Positions 49,901-63,250 are shown, counted from the first letter of the stretch. The stretch is DNA of 64,000 nt from Diplosphaera chodatii (GCA_032358165.1 JAALGY010000015.1:2790001-2854000); one strand, 5' to 3'. Notes: generated by a model from the sequence alone, not told the origin. A program made the numbers and translations.

Positions 49901-52900
49901 GCTTCAGACCCCAAAATATAACATGTGCTTACTGCCTGTAGTGTGCCCTGATCTGGAACCTGCACAGGCTGATGTTCAGATTACAGTTGAAATTGTAAAT
50001 TCAATCAGGCCCATTGCTGCGCAGAGAAGCTGGCGAGGTCGTTGGTGCAGTCAGGAGGTCACATCATCGTCGGGAATATACCGATGCCATTGATGCCCTC
50101 GGTGTAGTCGGAGCCCAACAGCATGGCGAGGCGGATGAGCTTGGTCTGCGACAGCCCCAGCTCCGTCTCGACGTCCTTTGCAAAGTACTCCTCCACATAC
50201 GCCTTCTGCCCCTCGAAGATGTGCCTGCGCATGAGGAGCCGTCGATAGGCAGGCAGCAACATGACAGCTTTGTCAGGAAGGTGTGTCACTGTGACGCGCA
50301 AACTGTCCAAATTCCATCGCCTCGACAGCTTCAGCTACGCACTGCGCAACTCATACACATGGCAGGCTCCAAGCACATGTATGAGTGAGCCCACTGCGTC
50401 GTCTCAAGGTGTCGAGCTGGGGAAACCATCGGTGATGATGCAAAGTCAAGCCCCTTCACACAGTGTCAGTATGGAGTGTCTGTATTGATCCCGTACCTGT
50501 ACACATGGCGGCCGCCAAAGAGGAAGACGTCATTGTCATCCGTGACCACGCCATCCACGAGGCCCGCGGCATCCAGCCATGCGCACTGCGCCTCTGCCTG
50601 CAAAGGCGAGCAGCCAAAAGTGACCATGGCGAAATCAGCCCCACGGGCCCAAGCCAGCAATACCTAGGCAACGGGCTTGCCCAGGACAACTGGACCTGCC
50701 AATTTTAGCCAGCTGCCAAGGTCGCCGCCTGACAGGGGTGACGGACCCTTTGTGCTGCCACACATTGCAGCGACTTGCCAAACCAGGTGCAGAAAAACCG
50801 AAGAGGGGTGTGGAGCTTTGCGCGGCTGCACACCTCCATGGGCGCGATGATGTAGGGCAGCCCGAACATCTGCAGCAGCTCCTGGCACTCGGCGTACATG
50901 TCCTCTGTTGGCGTCTCATACTGCCCCGTCTGCAGGCATGGACTTCAGGTTTTTGTATTGCATTCTGTTGTGCTGGACAACAGTGTATGCTGCCCATGGT
51001 ATGCTGTTGTGCAGCAAGCAGTGCCCAGTGCCAAGAGGCCATGGACCCATGGCTGACTCTGCGCCCCTGGAGAAACAAATATTCATTGATGCCATGGCAC
51101 CCGTCACAGCAGCCAGTCGATGCCGCCAGGCCTTACCTTCCGGCGTGCCGACTCCCGCAGCGACTTCTCCTCCATGCCCAGCCGGTCCAGCTCGGCGTCC
51201 ACGTCGAAGCCCGGCTGCGCCGCTGCCGCCGCCGCCTCCTGTACCGCCTCCGCCTGCCCTGGCAGCCCCGTCTGGGCGTCCAGCGCTGCAGAACCTGCAG
51301 TCAGCAGGCCTCAGAGCGTGCCTGACATGTACCAGAAGCAAGACAAGGCAGCTGGCCAGGCTTGCTGCAGCAGGGCTTGGAAAAACTTAGACACTGCTGT
51401 GGTTGTGCATCGGCTGAGGGCTGAAGGTGCCTTCGTGTTGTAAGAAATAGTACCTGGTGGTGCCTCCTGGCTGCCACGGCTGCCCAGCCGCTCCTCCGCC
51501 ATCTGCAGCGCCGCCAGCTCGGCAGCCTCCAACGCGCCGTCTGCACAGTGACTGCACAGTGTCATTCAGATGGTACACCAGCAACCTCATCCTGAGCCAG
51601 CCCGATTACATGCAGTTACCAGGGGGCATGAGGCATGAGGCATGGCCCATCTGGGGTGGCAGCTCTCCCAAACAGGCAAACACAACCCAAGAAAGCAGGA
51701 CACAGGCAGCTGGCCACAGGCTGCTAAATGAAATCATCATGAACGAGTGCGTGCACACCATCATCTTCATCGTCGTCCGCAAAGATGCCGGTGGCGGCAG
51801 CCGCAGCCAGAGTGCCTGCCCCGCTCTCATCCGCAGGCCGCGCCCAGCTGGGCGCCGCAGCGGCTGCCGGTCTAGGGTTTGGGGCCTGCATCGGCGCAGC
51901 TGGCGCCACCTCACCCCGCACCGCCGCCAGCGCCGCGGCCAGCTCCGGGGTGACGCCGCTGTATGGAGACCTGGCTGGAGACTTAGCATGAGGCTCGGCT
52001 TGAGGCTTTGCCGGCGGCTCAGCTGGAGACTCCGCAGCCGCCGGCGGCGCTGACGGCTGCATGTTGGCGTCTGGCTGCTGAGGCGCTGGGCCTGATGCCG
52101 CGGCAGCACTGCCGAGTGCCTGCTCCTCATCGCCAACTGGATCTTCCAGATGCTGTGCTGAGGCCTGCTGTGCTGCAATGGGTGACGACTGCAGCTGCTG
52201 CTGTGCTGCGCTGCCAGAACGCATGTCGCCCGCCTTGGTAAGACGCCGGCGCTTAGGCGGCGTCTGCTGCTGCTGCTGCTGCTGCTGCGTCTGCTGAGCA
52301 TCCCTTGAGGATTGCTTAGTGTCCTGCTGATGGGTCGGGCTCTGCTGCTGACTGGTTGCAGGTGGCGATGCCAGCTCAGCAGCGGCTGCCGCCTGTGCAG
52401 CTGCCGGCTGCTCAGAAGGTGCCGCTGCATCCTCCCACATCAGGTCACCCTCTGCGGCGTCAGCCGCAGCAGTGCTGGCACCTGCATATGGCCACAGTGT
52501 CATGCATTGAGGCTCATGGAACGTCTGTTCTTCCGGCAGCCTGCCGTGTGCACACAGCATGTCCTCGCACAACAGCATCTTCAGGTGCCCAGACACGAGG
52601 GTGCATACCTGCAGAGCCACGCGTTTTGTTGCTAGCCACTGCAATTGCCGCCGCAGCTGTGCGGCCGCCACTGTCAGGGGCGGCGGGCTCTGCAGCAGCA
52701 CCGCCCGACGCCAGGTCCACGATCTCGACGCCCCAGTCGTCTGTGTCGCGCACCTCCGCAGGCGCGGCCGCGAGCTGCCTGGCTGCTGATTGCTGTTGCC
52801 GCTGCTGCTCCTGTTGCTGCTGCTGCGCCGGCTGCTGAGCTGCGGGCGAACCGAAGGGTGTGTCGACCTCGGCAGCCCCTGCTGCAGGCTGCCCTCCCCA

Positions 52901-55900
52901 TGGCGGCGAGCTGTCAGCTTTCGCAACGGCAGCGTCTGGCGCGTCCGCTGCTGCAGCTGTTGTAGCCGCTGCACCGTCTGCTGCTGGTGCGGCCGGCGCC
53001 GCAGCTGCTTTGCGCTGCAGGGGGACCGCGAAGTCGAAGCCCTCGACATCGCCCTCGTCCTTGGGGATGACGCGCACCCGCCGCTTGCGGGGGGCGCCCC
53101 GCTTCTTCACTCCCCCTGGGGACGCCCCCCCTGGACTGGCTGCTGCCACGGCGGCCGCAGCTGCCGGCGGGGCCTTGGCAGCCCTGGGCGGCGACGCTGG
53201 CTCGGGCACAGCGCGCCCTGCCGGATCCGCATGTGAGTTTGCGTGATGCTGCTGATCTGATTGCGGGTTGCTGGGCTGAGACGCGCTCGGCTGCGGCGGC
53301 TGCGCTGCATGTGGCTGTGATTGCCGGGACGGTTGTGAGGCCGGCTCGTCTGCATCCAGCCACTCGAGGCCGCCATCGCTGTCGCCCTCTACAGTCAGCG
53401 GATCAGCGTCTGCGGTGGAGGAAACCACGATGCCCATCAAAGCCGCCTACATTACTTGAAAACACTCCTCCTGCAGTTGTCATCCAGCGCTGATACACAG
53501 AGCAGGTGTAATGGTACACTGTGCGCTAGCCTGCCACAGGTCATGCCACCACTGGTTGTGATCGATCTCTTGCTCAAGCATGCCAGTCAGCATGGCATGC
53601 TATGGCATGCGATCGGAACCCAAGCAGCAGTGGCAAACCTCAAGTGGCAGGGACATCCTGGATGCACTTGGAGCCCCACATACAGGACAGAGCGCTGCGC
53701 AGGGTCTAGTGGAGGCACACCGCAGCACTTCAGGCCGACACTGCAGGAGGCAAGCAGCTATATACAATCGGCAAAAGCGCAGACCTGCTGCTGGCGCGTC
53801 GGCGAGGCTGGCGGCGATGGCGGCCTGCACCTCGTCGTCCTCGTCGCGCACTGCTGCGGCACCCCCTGTAGCGACGGCCCTGGGCTCATCGCCCCAGTCC
53901 GCCAGCTTCCGCCCGCTCTGCAGCCCAACAAAACACCATCAGGACATTGCAAAAACCTATGCATGCTGCGTTCTGGCATGAGTCGCAGTCGACATACCAG
54001 CAGGAGTTGCAGCAACTGCAGCAGGAACGTGGCTATGACTGTACACAATTCTCGCGCACACTGCAAAGGCCCTCAGCACACAGCAACCCACAATGGGCAA
54101 GAATGGCGGAGGCAACACCAGGAACTGCTTGGGGCTGCGTCCGTCCTTAGTTTGAACAGCAGTATGTGATGGGCGGGGCAGCTTGATGATAGGCCGCGTG
54201 TACCTTGAAGCCGTAGCTGGTGCTCCAGAAGCGCTGGCGCTGGCGCATGCGGACCTTCCACGGCGGCAGCGGCTTGCCGTCCGCATCCAGCATGTCCGAC
54301 CCGGGGCTCTGCATACAGCATACCAGTTTTGCACGTTGTAGCTGCTTCCACAAATACGCATGGTGAACCACGAGTGCTTGAAGTTTGCAATGGTACACCG
54401 GGGCATGCTATCGCCAGAGCAGTGAGCAGGTGCACGGCCCCATGTGCGTCCTACACAACTGTGCAGACAAGCAGACAAGATTTACAAGCCGAGATTTGCA
54501 ACAGTCCAGCACGCATGCCTGACATGCTTCGTCCACACATGTTGAGCTCTATTCAACATGAGTGCACGTGTGTTCACCCAGACATGCACGCATCTAACTT
54601 TTGCCGATCCTGGCAAGGCTTAGGTACAACACCAACATGGCCACGCTGCCATGTAAGCCCATGGTAGCATTTTGTGTCTGCAGGATCCAGCACTGCAGCG
54701 TGCAAGAGGCCCACCACCTGGGTTCGCTACATCACCGTACTGTAGGTGCTGTAATGTAGCACCTGCAGCTGGCCACTGCCGCTACCGCCGCCCTGCAGCT
54801 GCCCGCTGCCGTCGTCCACGTCTTCCCACTCCATGCCGTCATCCTCCGGCTCAGCTGCAGCATCGCCTGTGACCGCAATCGCATCGTGTGACGTTGGATT
54901 GCTGGGCCACAGCACATGAGAGTAATTGCAGCTCACTGCTCGAGAATCCCATGCACCATCAGTGGAGTTGTGCTCAGTCAGGCGACCGAGCGGGTGCGAG
55001 GACAACCCTGCTGATGACAGAGGACATGATACTGACGCATGGATGAGTTAGTGAACAGCATCAGAGAGAGCAGGGGCACATAGACAGACAGGACCGTTTG
55101 CGGAATGTTGCGCACCAGTCAGCGCGCCGCTGGGCAGCTCGAAGCTGATGTCCAGCGCGGCCACCTCGTCTTCTGGCTTGAGCTCCTGGGAGCCCCGCGC
55201 CGCCTGCTCCGCAGCAGCTGCCTCCGCCGCCTCTGCGGCCACCGCGTCGTGCAAAATGTACTCGCGGCCCTGCTCTGACGCGATGTGCCGCCCCTGCACG
55301 CACGCAGCCACGGCACATTATGCAACGGCTGCAGGCCTGCCGGTAACAGTGCCAACAGCACGCATGGAACGTGTGCTTCCTGACAGACGCTGACTACATA
55401 GCAAGGACTTTTTCCGCAGCTACTGCCAAGCGGTTATCGACACTGCACCTGCATGCCGCCAGGCGCATCGCTGTTCAGTGCATTCCTGACGCTGTCCAGC
55501 TGCCGCCTGGGCAGCACAGCACAACGTATCAGGATTGTCATAGTGCATAAGGACCAACAGAAGCACCAGGATGGTTTCTCAGCCAGGATGCCAGTTGTGC
55601 AAGGAGTCGACACAGCTCAGGCTTTGCCGGAGAAACATGCAGATACATGTGATGTACATGGTGTCTGGAAGTCTATGCTGCCTAGAACTACGAGAGACCA
55701 TGGCCATAATGGCGGAGCTCCAGATGCAGGCATTCGAATGCCTGCATACGCCACCCGCTCACAGGCCATCGTCTTTCAGGTGCATGCCCAGACCAACCCA
55801 GGAACCAGGATGCCACAGCAGGGGACTGTGCCGCACCTGAAGTTGCTGGCCTTCAGGAACGTCTGCATCTGGAAGGAGGAGAAGTCGAGGGGCTTCCCCG

Positions 55901-58900
55901 TGCGCTCCATGAAGCGTTCCCGGTTGGTGGCCGTGGTGCTCTCCCGCATCTTCAGCAGCATGTCGTACTGCACCGAGGGTGCGAAGGTCGACAGCACCGC
56001 CGGGTCCATCTCCTGGCCCTGTAGCATATAAGTCCAACAATCAACGCGTTGCAGAGGTTGACAAGGTTGACTCCCTACTGTAATCTGAATTATGTGTAGA
56101 GGTTTGTATATCGCAGATCGTGAGGCGGCAACACAGCTTTATGTTTCAAGCATACACGTTTCTTGGGGGTGAGCGCAGCACTGGCTAGGCTCTAGACTGT
56201 AGGTATGCTGGACACCCTCATATCTCAAGTGTGAACATCCACTTGGGTGTGGATGGATCACTGGCAAGACTTGAAGTGAGAGACTGTTTTTGCAGCACCT
56301 CGGGCACCAGGTCCAGGATCTCCTCCGAGTCCGAATCGTCGTCCTCGTCCTCAGCGCCCGGCTCCACCGCTGGCAGCCCGGCGGCGCGCCGCGCGTCCCG
56401 CTCCATGCGCGCCTCCCGCTCGGCCTGGCAACATATTGAGTCTGTTTGATGTATGATCGAAGCAGTAACCATTGATGGCAGTGATTGCTACTCCTGCCAC
56501 CTGAGGCAGGAGCTCAAGAGTACACAGCACATCATGCCAGCACCACACCCATGTGGCGCCCTAAATGCTTGTTGCGGTACGCCTCCGTGCGTCCTTTGCA
56601 GCAGGACGCCAAGCGTGCATCCATGAAATGAGATGCAGGCCGGCCGCCAGCACAGCAAGACTGCCGTGGTGCCCTGAACCCTAAACCCTGCTGCACCTGG
56701 AAGCGCTCGCCGGCCGCCGAGGCTGAGCCGCCCGCAGCGGAGCGCCGGGGGCGGGCGCCGCCAGATGGCCCCGCCTCATCAGCCGCTGCAGCCTCCTCAT
56801 CACCCTCGAGAGCCTCCGGCTGCCCCGCCAGCGCCGTGTCGCCGTCGCCAGAAATGTCGAGCACTTCCTCCGGCTTGGGACCATCTTCGCTGCTGGGGCC
56901 GGCTTCGTTGTTGGCATCGCCTCGGCTGCTGGGGCCTGCTTCGCTGCTGGGACCGGCGTCGCCGTTGGCATCGGGGACACTAGCCTCAGCGGCTTCCTCG
57001 TCCTCTTTAATGGACGGGTCCCACTGCACCCGCCGCCTGGCGCCTGCATCAGGTGCACCAGCTGTCTCAGCAGCCATGACGGAATCGACCTGGGGCAAGT
57101 CAAGTCTGTAAAGAGTACATCATTCAATACACCGCTTGCAGCAATGCTAACCCACAGCCATGGCAATTCTGCCTATAGTGCAGGCTGCTCATGACGTGGC
57201 TAAACTCAGCCAGCTCCTCATCACCATCACCATCACCACTCATCATCAGAACCTCACTTCTCAGCCATCGAGTTGCTTCAACCATCGAAGTGCCAAGCCT
57301 ACATCATGTGCACCTGGTTTGTCGCTGCTCCGCCGCTTTGGCTTCTTCTGGTCGAGCGCCTCCCGCACGGCGGCAAAGGCGTCCGACGGAACGTCTGCAG
57401 CGTCGTCTCCACCTGCGTCTCCACCGCCCAGGGTGCGCTCCGCCTCCAGCGGCAGCTCCGTCCCCTCAGCTTCCCGCTGCCGCTCCGCCGCATCCGCTTC
57501 CGCGTCAGCAACCTGCCACATGACGTCCCAGGAGCATGAAGTTCGTGGCGGGTGCGGGCACGCCGAGCATGTCTTAGGTCAAATTGCTGCCACCCTCTGC
57601 CATCTGCTGCCACCGCCTTCATGCCATTGTCGGCTGCCAGGCTGTGGATGGCAAACCAGTGTATATATTACAAAATGCTGTTGTATCAAGATGCTGGTGG
57701 GTGTCAGAGATCTGCTTGCAGCGCTTGGCACATGCAAAGCGCTGTGCACAGCTCTCATGGACACGCACCAGCATGGCGACACTGGTATGCAAACATGTGG
57801 CCATGCCTCAGCTGTGAGTCAACATTGACAAGGAGTGTGTGCCGTTTGTTGAAATTGGAAAGACATAGTGCTCTGGCTGTGTTGACACGCAAGTAAGCCT
57901 GCATCCATTTTGTTTATCTCTCCACCTCTTGACAGTCAGCAGACAGCACGCTCAGCTTCACATGATTCTTCGATAAAAAGGGACCATCAGACAGAACGAA
58001 GGGGACGGCACAGCATCCGACTGAAGGGCTCACATCTAGTACAACTGTGCTTCTACATATTGAATTGATCCACTGCCATATCTGAAGGGATGCAGCAGCG
58101 ATGGATGGGGCTCACGTGCTGCAAATGGACGAGCCACTCCTCGGAGGGCGCCGCCCCAGTGCCCTTGCGCTTGGTGCGCCGCTTGGGCTTCGGGGCAGGC
58201 TGCGGGCGTCCTGTCGCCTCGCGGATCGCATGCTGCCTACACAGCGTCATCACGGCTCTGAGAATGGCCTGCTGTAGTCTGGTTGCAGCAACTTGCCCAG
58301 GAGGTGTTCTGTAGTCAAAGGAGCTTCACCATTCACAGGGTAGCACTCTGAGCTTATGCCACTCTTACTGTTTGTCCTGATACTACTGGGCCCATTGCAC
58401 CCTGCTCAGATCTTGGCACTGCGTAGAATTGGTCCTCACTTGAGCTGCGCGAGCAACAGCTTCTCTGCGGTCTTCCGCAGCTTCACCCCGGCGGCCTCCT
58501 TGCGTCGGCGGCGCGCGATCAGCGTGCGGCGCTTCAGGGTGGGTGTGCCGCCGTCGAACACAAACACCGGCCGCACCCGGTGGAACAGCAGCCTGCAGCA
58601 TGCCACGTCTCATACAGTGGAACTGAGTAACACAGCAGGGTGCGTGTCGGATTGGCCACACAGCATATGGAAGCTGCTCTTCGTCATGTGCAGCTCGGGG
58701 GCTCCTCAACGTCAGAAACGTCTAAGAAGCGCATTCTGGGAGCAAAGGACACAAACCGAAAAGTGTCATATCTCACTTGCAGATGCGGCTGAAGAAGCCC
58801 CGCAGGTGGGCGTTGCGCACCAGGTCACCCTCCTGGTTCCGCATCGCCTTGATGAACTGCACCAGCCAGATGGAAGCATCTGCGAGTTCCAAACACACTC

Positions 58901-59121
58901 CGTCAGGCTGTGCGTCCTGCATCTCAGTGTGCCGACACCGGTGCAGTCCGATGGCAGACCCGCGTGCACATCATGTGCATGGTGGTGCACTTCACAGCAA
59001 CGCATCGAATGGACGCATCGGATGGACTTCTACCGACTGCAAGTCGCTTGTGGCACAGCGCCTCGATGTTGACCCGCCGGCCGACGGGCTCCAGCAGCGT
59101 CCACAGGCCTTGCACTCCCAT
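46946..59121 (-). CDS. XPG: XPG/ERCC5 (plant UVH3) structure-specific DNA-repair endonuclease
   Basis: Nuclear flap-type nuclease making the 3' incision in nucleotide-excision repair. It spans 12.2 kb with many exons. N-region: 59121-59034 ([18 protein letters not shown]), 58879-58777 ([15 protein letters not shown]), 58592-58440 ([20 protein letters not shown]), 58236-58116. Acidic spacer: 57512-57314, about 57089-56697, 56424-56299, 56018-55837 ([20 protein letters not shown], typical of XPG), then exons near 55.5, 55.2, 54.8 and 54.3 kb, a UIM-like motif ([15 protein letters not shown], about 53.85 kb) and a huge low-complexity block 53.4-51.7 kb with polyglutamine. I-region: 50929-50834 and 50597-50497 ([23 protein letters not shown]), about 50226-50085 ([17 protein letters not shown], helix-hairpin-helix entry), then [14 protein letters not shown]. 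The C-terminus has RGRGRG boxes (47.7-47.4 kb) and ends GSASDEDQ. Catalytic acidic residues of both regions are all present. Some spacer joins are unresolved, e.g. 57314 to 57089. Confidence 0.95.
48843..48884. repeat. 21-bp perfect tandem duplication
   Basis: Two adjacent copies of GCGGCGACGAATGGCAGGCA (with one flanking G), in an XPG intron between the exons at about 49.2-49.1 and 48.8-48.66 kb. Confidence 0.8.
52261..52290 (-). repeat. CAG/CTG run encoding polyglutamine in XPG
   Basis: An uninterrupted CTG run on the plus strand reads as eight consecutive Gln on the coding strand ([13 protein letters not shown]) in the disordered spacer of XPG. A second Gln-rich run lies near 52785-52835. 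Confidence 0.8.
56670..56686. repeat. intronic telomere-like motif
   Basis: AACCCTAAACCCT, just inside the 5' end of an XPG intron (its donor is at 56696). On the transcribed strand the intron begins GTGCAGCAGGGTTTAGGGTT. It is an interstitial relic or telo-box-like site. Confidence 0.6.
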
Positions 59122-60195
59122 GCTGGCCGGATGTCAGCAAGTTGCCTCGGCACGTCAAGTGATGCAGCCCGTGCGTGATTCACAGCTTGATCCTACGCTT
59201 CATCAGCGTCGTTGCCTAAGAAAGCAGGGGCATCGTCCGGATACAACTACTGTACATGTGATGCTACTGCACTCGGCACAAACATTGGCCACTATGCCTC
59301 GGAGTACGCCAAATATAGTGCAATGCAACCCAGCGTGCTTTCTGTTCAGCCGCACATGCTAATGCACCTTGTGTTAACTGTAAAGAACCTTACACCCGTG
59401 CTGTGCCCATGCTATGCCAGGGAAGCAGTGCGTCCTGCATGCTGCTCCTGCATCCTGGGGTTGCTGTCTCGCCCAGGCGGATCTGCGAAGCTATTGCCAG
59501 CTTGCAGCGTTGCCGCTGAGATCTTATCACTACAATGGTGTGACGGGAGACCATCAACAGCGCTTGCCGCTGCAGAAACGGATCATGCTGCCAGCTGCAC
59601 GTGGTTGAGCAGCTAACCCTTTCAAGGGCAGGTTTGGTCGCGTACGTTCGGGGGCCGTCCCCCGGCGATCTGACGGCATGCACACTGTGACAGCCTCAGG
59701 CATCGGGGACGTGGTGTCACGGCTCGTGCGCTCTGCCGCGACGCAGTCGTCAAGGCACGTCCCCATGCAACCCGCTGCAACCCTCAGCAGTACTTTGCCG
59801 CATCTCCCCATGCCCATCCTTGCACCGTGCGAGTGCTTTGCTGTCGTTCAGCATGTCCAATCACCGCACATCCTGCAGATCAATCCTGTTTACAGGCAAG
59901 ATACTTTCTGCTCGCTGAGTCACCCAAATGAATGTGAACATCTGGCAAAGTTTGCCACGACCGTGCGCAGGCTGATCACTGCCACTGCGAGGGGCCACAT
60001 CCGCAGAGCCGGAGCAGCCCGCCACACAGCACCAGGTTGCAAGCGGCAGAGCAGTGGCGGGGTCGTGCGGTTTCCGCGGCAGCAGAAACCTCCGCCGGTG
60101 ACAGCCCTTTCGCTGCCAGCGGGCCGCTTCAGCCCGCCCTGGTCAGCGCCAAGCAAGAAGGCCGAAGGTCAGACCGGTTTGAAGCACTGACATCC
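59122..60195. promoter_or_regulatory. divergent promoter region of XPG and the 202-residue protein gene
   Basis: About 1.07 kb between two divergent start codons. No conserved element recognised. Short plus-strand frames (for example from 59678) could be upstream exons of the next gene, whose true N-terminus is uncertain. Confidence 0.4.
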
Positions 60196-61483
60196 ATGCA
60201 CGGTAGTGTGTATCACGTTAAGCTGAAGTCGAACAGGGGCAGAACATGCCGTCCTCTCGACCTCGCTGCAGGCGTGCACAAGGGCTCGCCGTGGCTGCAG
60301 CTGCTCAGCAACAGGGACCCGCCAGCTGCTCAGCAGACGCAGCCGCCGGGGGATGTCAAGCCACAGCCAGACCCCGCCACAGGTGCAGTCCCAGCTCCCT
60401 GCAACGTGCATCAGCCTCCGCAGTGTCTACGTGCTGCTCAGCGACACACAACATGTAGAGGCTTGCCAGGCTTGCATATTGGGCAGTTGGCAGTGAGGGA
60501 GAGATGCTGGGCGCCACCACAGTTGCAGGCACGCCAAACTCCCTTGCTGACTGGTGTGGGCAGCCAGGCGAAGCCGACTGCCTATGTCTACCGCAAGAGC
60601 TGTGCTCCTCACCACAGGCCTGATAGACTGGTCGCCAACGGTGGTGTCCGTGCTGGACCGCTTCTGGTCGGGCGAGCGGGGCGTGACGGAGGCCACCCAG
60701 CGGCGGCGCCACGTGGCGCACGCCGAGCTGGACCCCAAGCAGCGCGACCTCGACTACGTCAGGTGCATTGCCCCACACCACCACTGCATGCGAAGCACCC
60801 CAGACCCTGCAACGGGCAACCTGTGCCTGCTTCCGAGCAGCCTGAGGTCTTCATAGCGTGCACTGATATACACGTTGGATCGCTGTGTTTATGGTAATGA
60901 CTTCCGAAGCTTCCTAGGCTAGCATCTCAGCAGCCTGACTGCACCCACAAGCATGCCCGGCATGCAAGCGGCAGCCGACAGTGCACCTCAAGTACTGCTG
61001 ACCAACCACTACCCACTGCAGGGAGCGTATGGATCAGTGGGATGCGGTGGCGTCCGACTTCAAGGGCGTGGACGTGAATCGGGTGGTGCGCAACGGCATC
61101 GACATCATGGGGCGGGAGCCCGATGTGTGGCGGGCGCGCATCCTGATCCTGGCCGCCGCCTACCCCGACGTCAACTGGTCCCAGGTAGCCCTTCGTGCCG
61201 ACCTGAGGGCAGCGTCGCGGGCTGTAGTGTGCAGTTGAGGCTGCAGACACAGAGCGCAGAGCAGGCTGCAACAGAGTCGACCCTCGGACTGCAGAGCACC
61301 TTGCAGAGCTGTTGCTGCTTCAGGTGGAGGTTAGTCACTGTTCTGACGGATTGCTATGATTCTGCGCAGTTCTTTGCGGAGTACCCGTCGCTGTGCTACG
61401 TGCCTAATGCGACGCTGTCGCGCGCCGTGAACGACTGGGCGGACCAGCTGATTGGGGCGGCGCCCTGCACCTGGGAGTTTTGA
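60196..61483 (+). CDS. unrecognised conserved-looking protein, about 202 residues
   Basis: I do not recognise a family. Four exons fit in phase: 60196-60382, 60618-60762, 61022-61184 and 61370-61483, giving 202 residues from ATG 60196; an upstream start or exon is possible. The first ~60 residues are basic and Gln/Pro-rich (GSVYHVKLKSNRGRTCRPLD), compatible with organelle targeting. The rest is helical: GLIDWSPTVVSVLDRFWSG, ERMDQWDAVASDFKGVDVNR, WRARILILAAAYPDVNWSQ, FFAEYPSLCYVPNATLSR and WADQLIGAAPCTWEF. The repeated pattern of a helix pair followed by YPD/YPS-x-x-x is loosely like mTERF-type helical repeats, but only about two units are present, so I do not assign it. Clean phases and amphipathic helices argue it is real. 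Confidence 0.62.
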
Positions 61484-63250
61484 GGCGTCAGTAAACATGA
61501 AAAGGCAGTGGCATTTGTGAGGGAGAGTAGAGGCATTGCGGTGTGAGATGCGGCTGCTGCGGCAGGTGGCACCGCACCACACGGAGAGAGGAGCGTCAGG
61601 TTGTGTCGAACAGCAGGGAGAAGAGCTGACCGTGCTACCTTGCACCGGAATGGGGTACTGCAGAGGTTTTCCAGATGGCGTTACCAATGTTTGGGGCGCA
61701 TGGCAGTGTTGCCAGCGTGCACATTCTTGACGGTTCGGAATTGCACATGTACATTATGTTATATATTGAGTGTAACGAAGGCACGAACGGACGACATCTG
61801 TAACACATGCCTACTACAGGTGTGCAGACATGTGCACATGAGGTCATTTGCATATGGACAACTGTGGTGAACAGGCAAGATGGTCGAAAAACCCTGCCCT
61901 CAGGTGCTGAATGTGCAGGTGCCCCAGCAACCTGCACATTGTTACAGACAGGAGAGATCACAACTACCGTGTGCTCATAAGCTGCTTCTTGGCAGCTATA
62001 GGCGTTGGCAGCCGCCTGTGCATCCAGGCAGCTCCAAGGGAAAGGGATGGGTCCAGTGTTGAGCGCGTGAGCAGCCTCTTTGCGAAGATCAGGCGGCTCA
62101 GCAGCGGCTCTGGACATCTTGCCACTGCACAATGTGGCCGTGAGCGGCGGCCCGCCGCCAGAGGTGAGGAATACCGCTGACACCTGCCGGGATCTTCTCA
62201 GGTCTTGGTGCTGACACTGCCGAGCCTTCCGCCGAAGCCATTGGCCAGACTATGAAAGGCCTCAGTCGTGCTGCAGAAGACCGCATCCTGTTGTGCTGTT
62301 GTGGAGGGGGCACCCTAATGCGTCTGAGGTTCACAGTTCCACATTATCGGGCACCAAAAGGCCGGCGCTCAATGCAGAACGCCCCCTGCTCCCTACAGTT
62401 GACCCGCAGCCGTATGAGCTGCCTGTTGTACCCTCTGTGCCAGATAAAACAGCGAACTGCCCGCCGAGTGCGGGCTTTGTCACTGCCTGGATCCGTGTAT
62501 AAGGACCTTTGGCAACTGGAAACCTAGCGCACAGCTGGCTCCAGCCGCTGCAAGGCGGCGGACGCCACCACCACAGAACAGCATGCATCAACCCGCTGAG
62601 GGTTTGCGCGCTGGTGTGCTTGCCGGTGCGTGGCACATCTCGACACTGCCGCACAGCAGGTGTACCAGCGGTCCTTTGCGGTGGCAATGGTACCTGCTCG
62701 CGTGCGATCGTGATTGCGTTGATAACGTATGCGATAAGACGGCATTAGCAGGCAGCTTTGAGGCCGCACGGGCGTACAACGGATTAAGGAACCCTTATCC
62801 AGCCGTGATGTCAGTCGTGAAGTTCTGCGCACAGTTTCCTTGGCGCACCGTTAGGTTTGCCAAGGTGTGCCAAAACCCAGGGCTTGCGCCTCTGCAGACT
62901 GAACAGCTGTGCGCCGAGCACTGCGGTGCGTACCAGCCAGGAGGTTTTCTAATCAGGTTGCTGGGTGCGTTGCTGTCCAGCGCTTCGGCCTCGTCAGCAG
63001 ATGTCGCGGTCACTTGACAGGTAGCACGGCTGTACGCTCGTCAGCCCGCAGCCTTGCCCGCGATCCTGCGTTGTTATACTGTCACACGCCACATTTCGAG
63101 CCACGAACGCGGGTGATTTGCCACGGATATCATTCACAAACCTGCAGAGGACAGTCGCCTGTGAGGCTGACGTCTTTTTGCATCGCTTGCATGCCTTCTT
63201 CAGCTTATACTTGGTGCCAATGTGCCTGCAGGTGCCAGTGGCAAAGCAGC
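61484..63250. other. intergenic region upstream of the SMH/TRB-like gene
   Basis: About 1.77 kb. TGTAA motifs near 61770 and 61799 may end the upstream transcript. A plus-strand frame at 62583-63017 (144 codons, ATG start) has no recognised motif. It could be a small gene, part of the next gene's 5' region, or chance. A 182-codon minus-strand frame (62183-61635) also lacks motifs. Confidence 0.35.

Noticed and set aside
52514..53440. Low-complexity Ala/Pro/Gln minus-strand frame as a separate gene
   Set aside because: It sits between XPG spacer exons on the same strand with acceptor and donor sites, so it is best read as XPG spacer.
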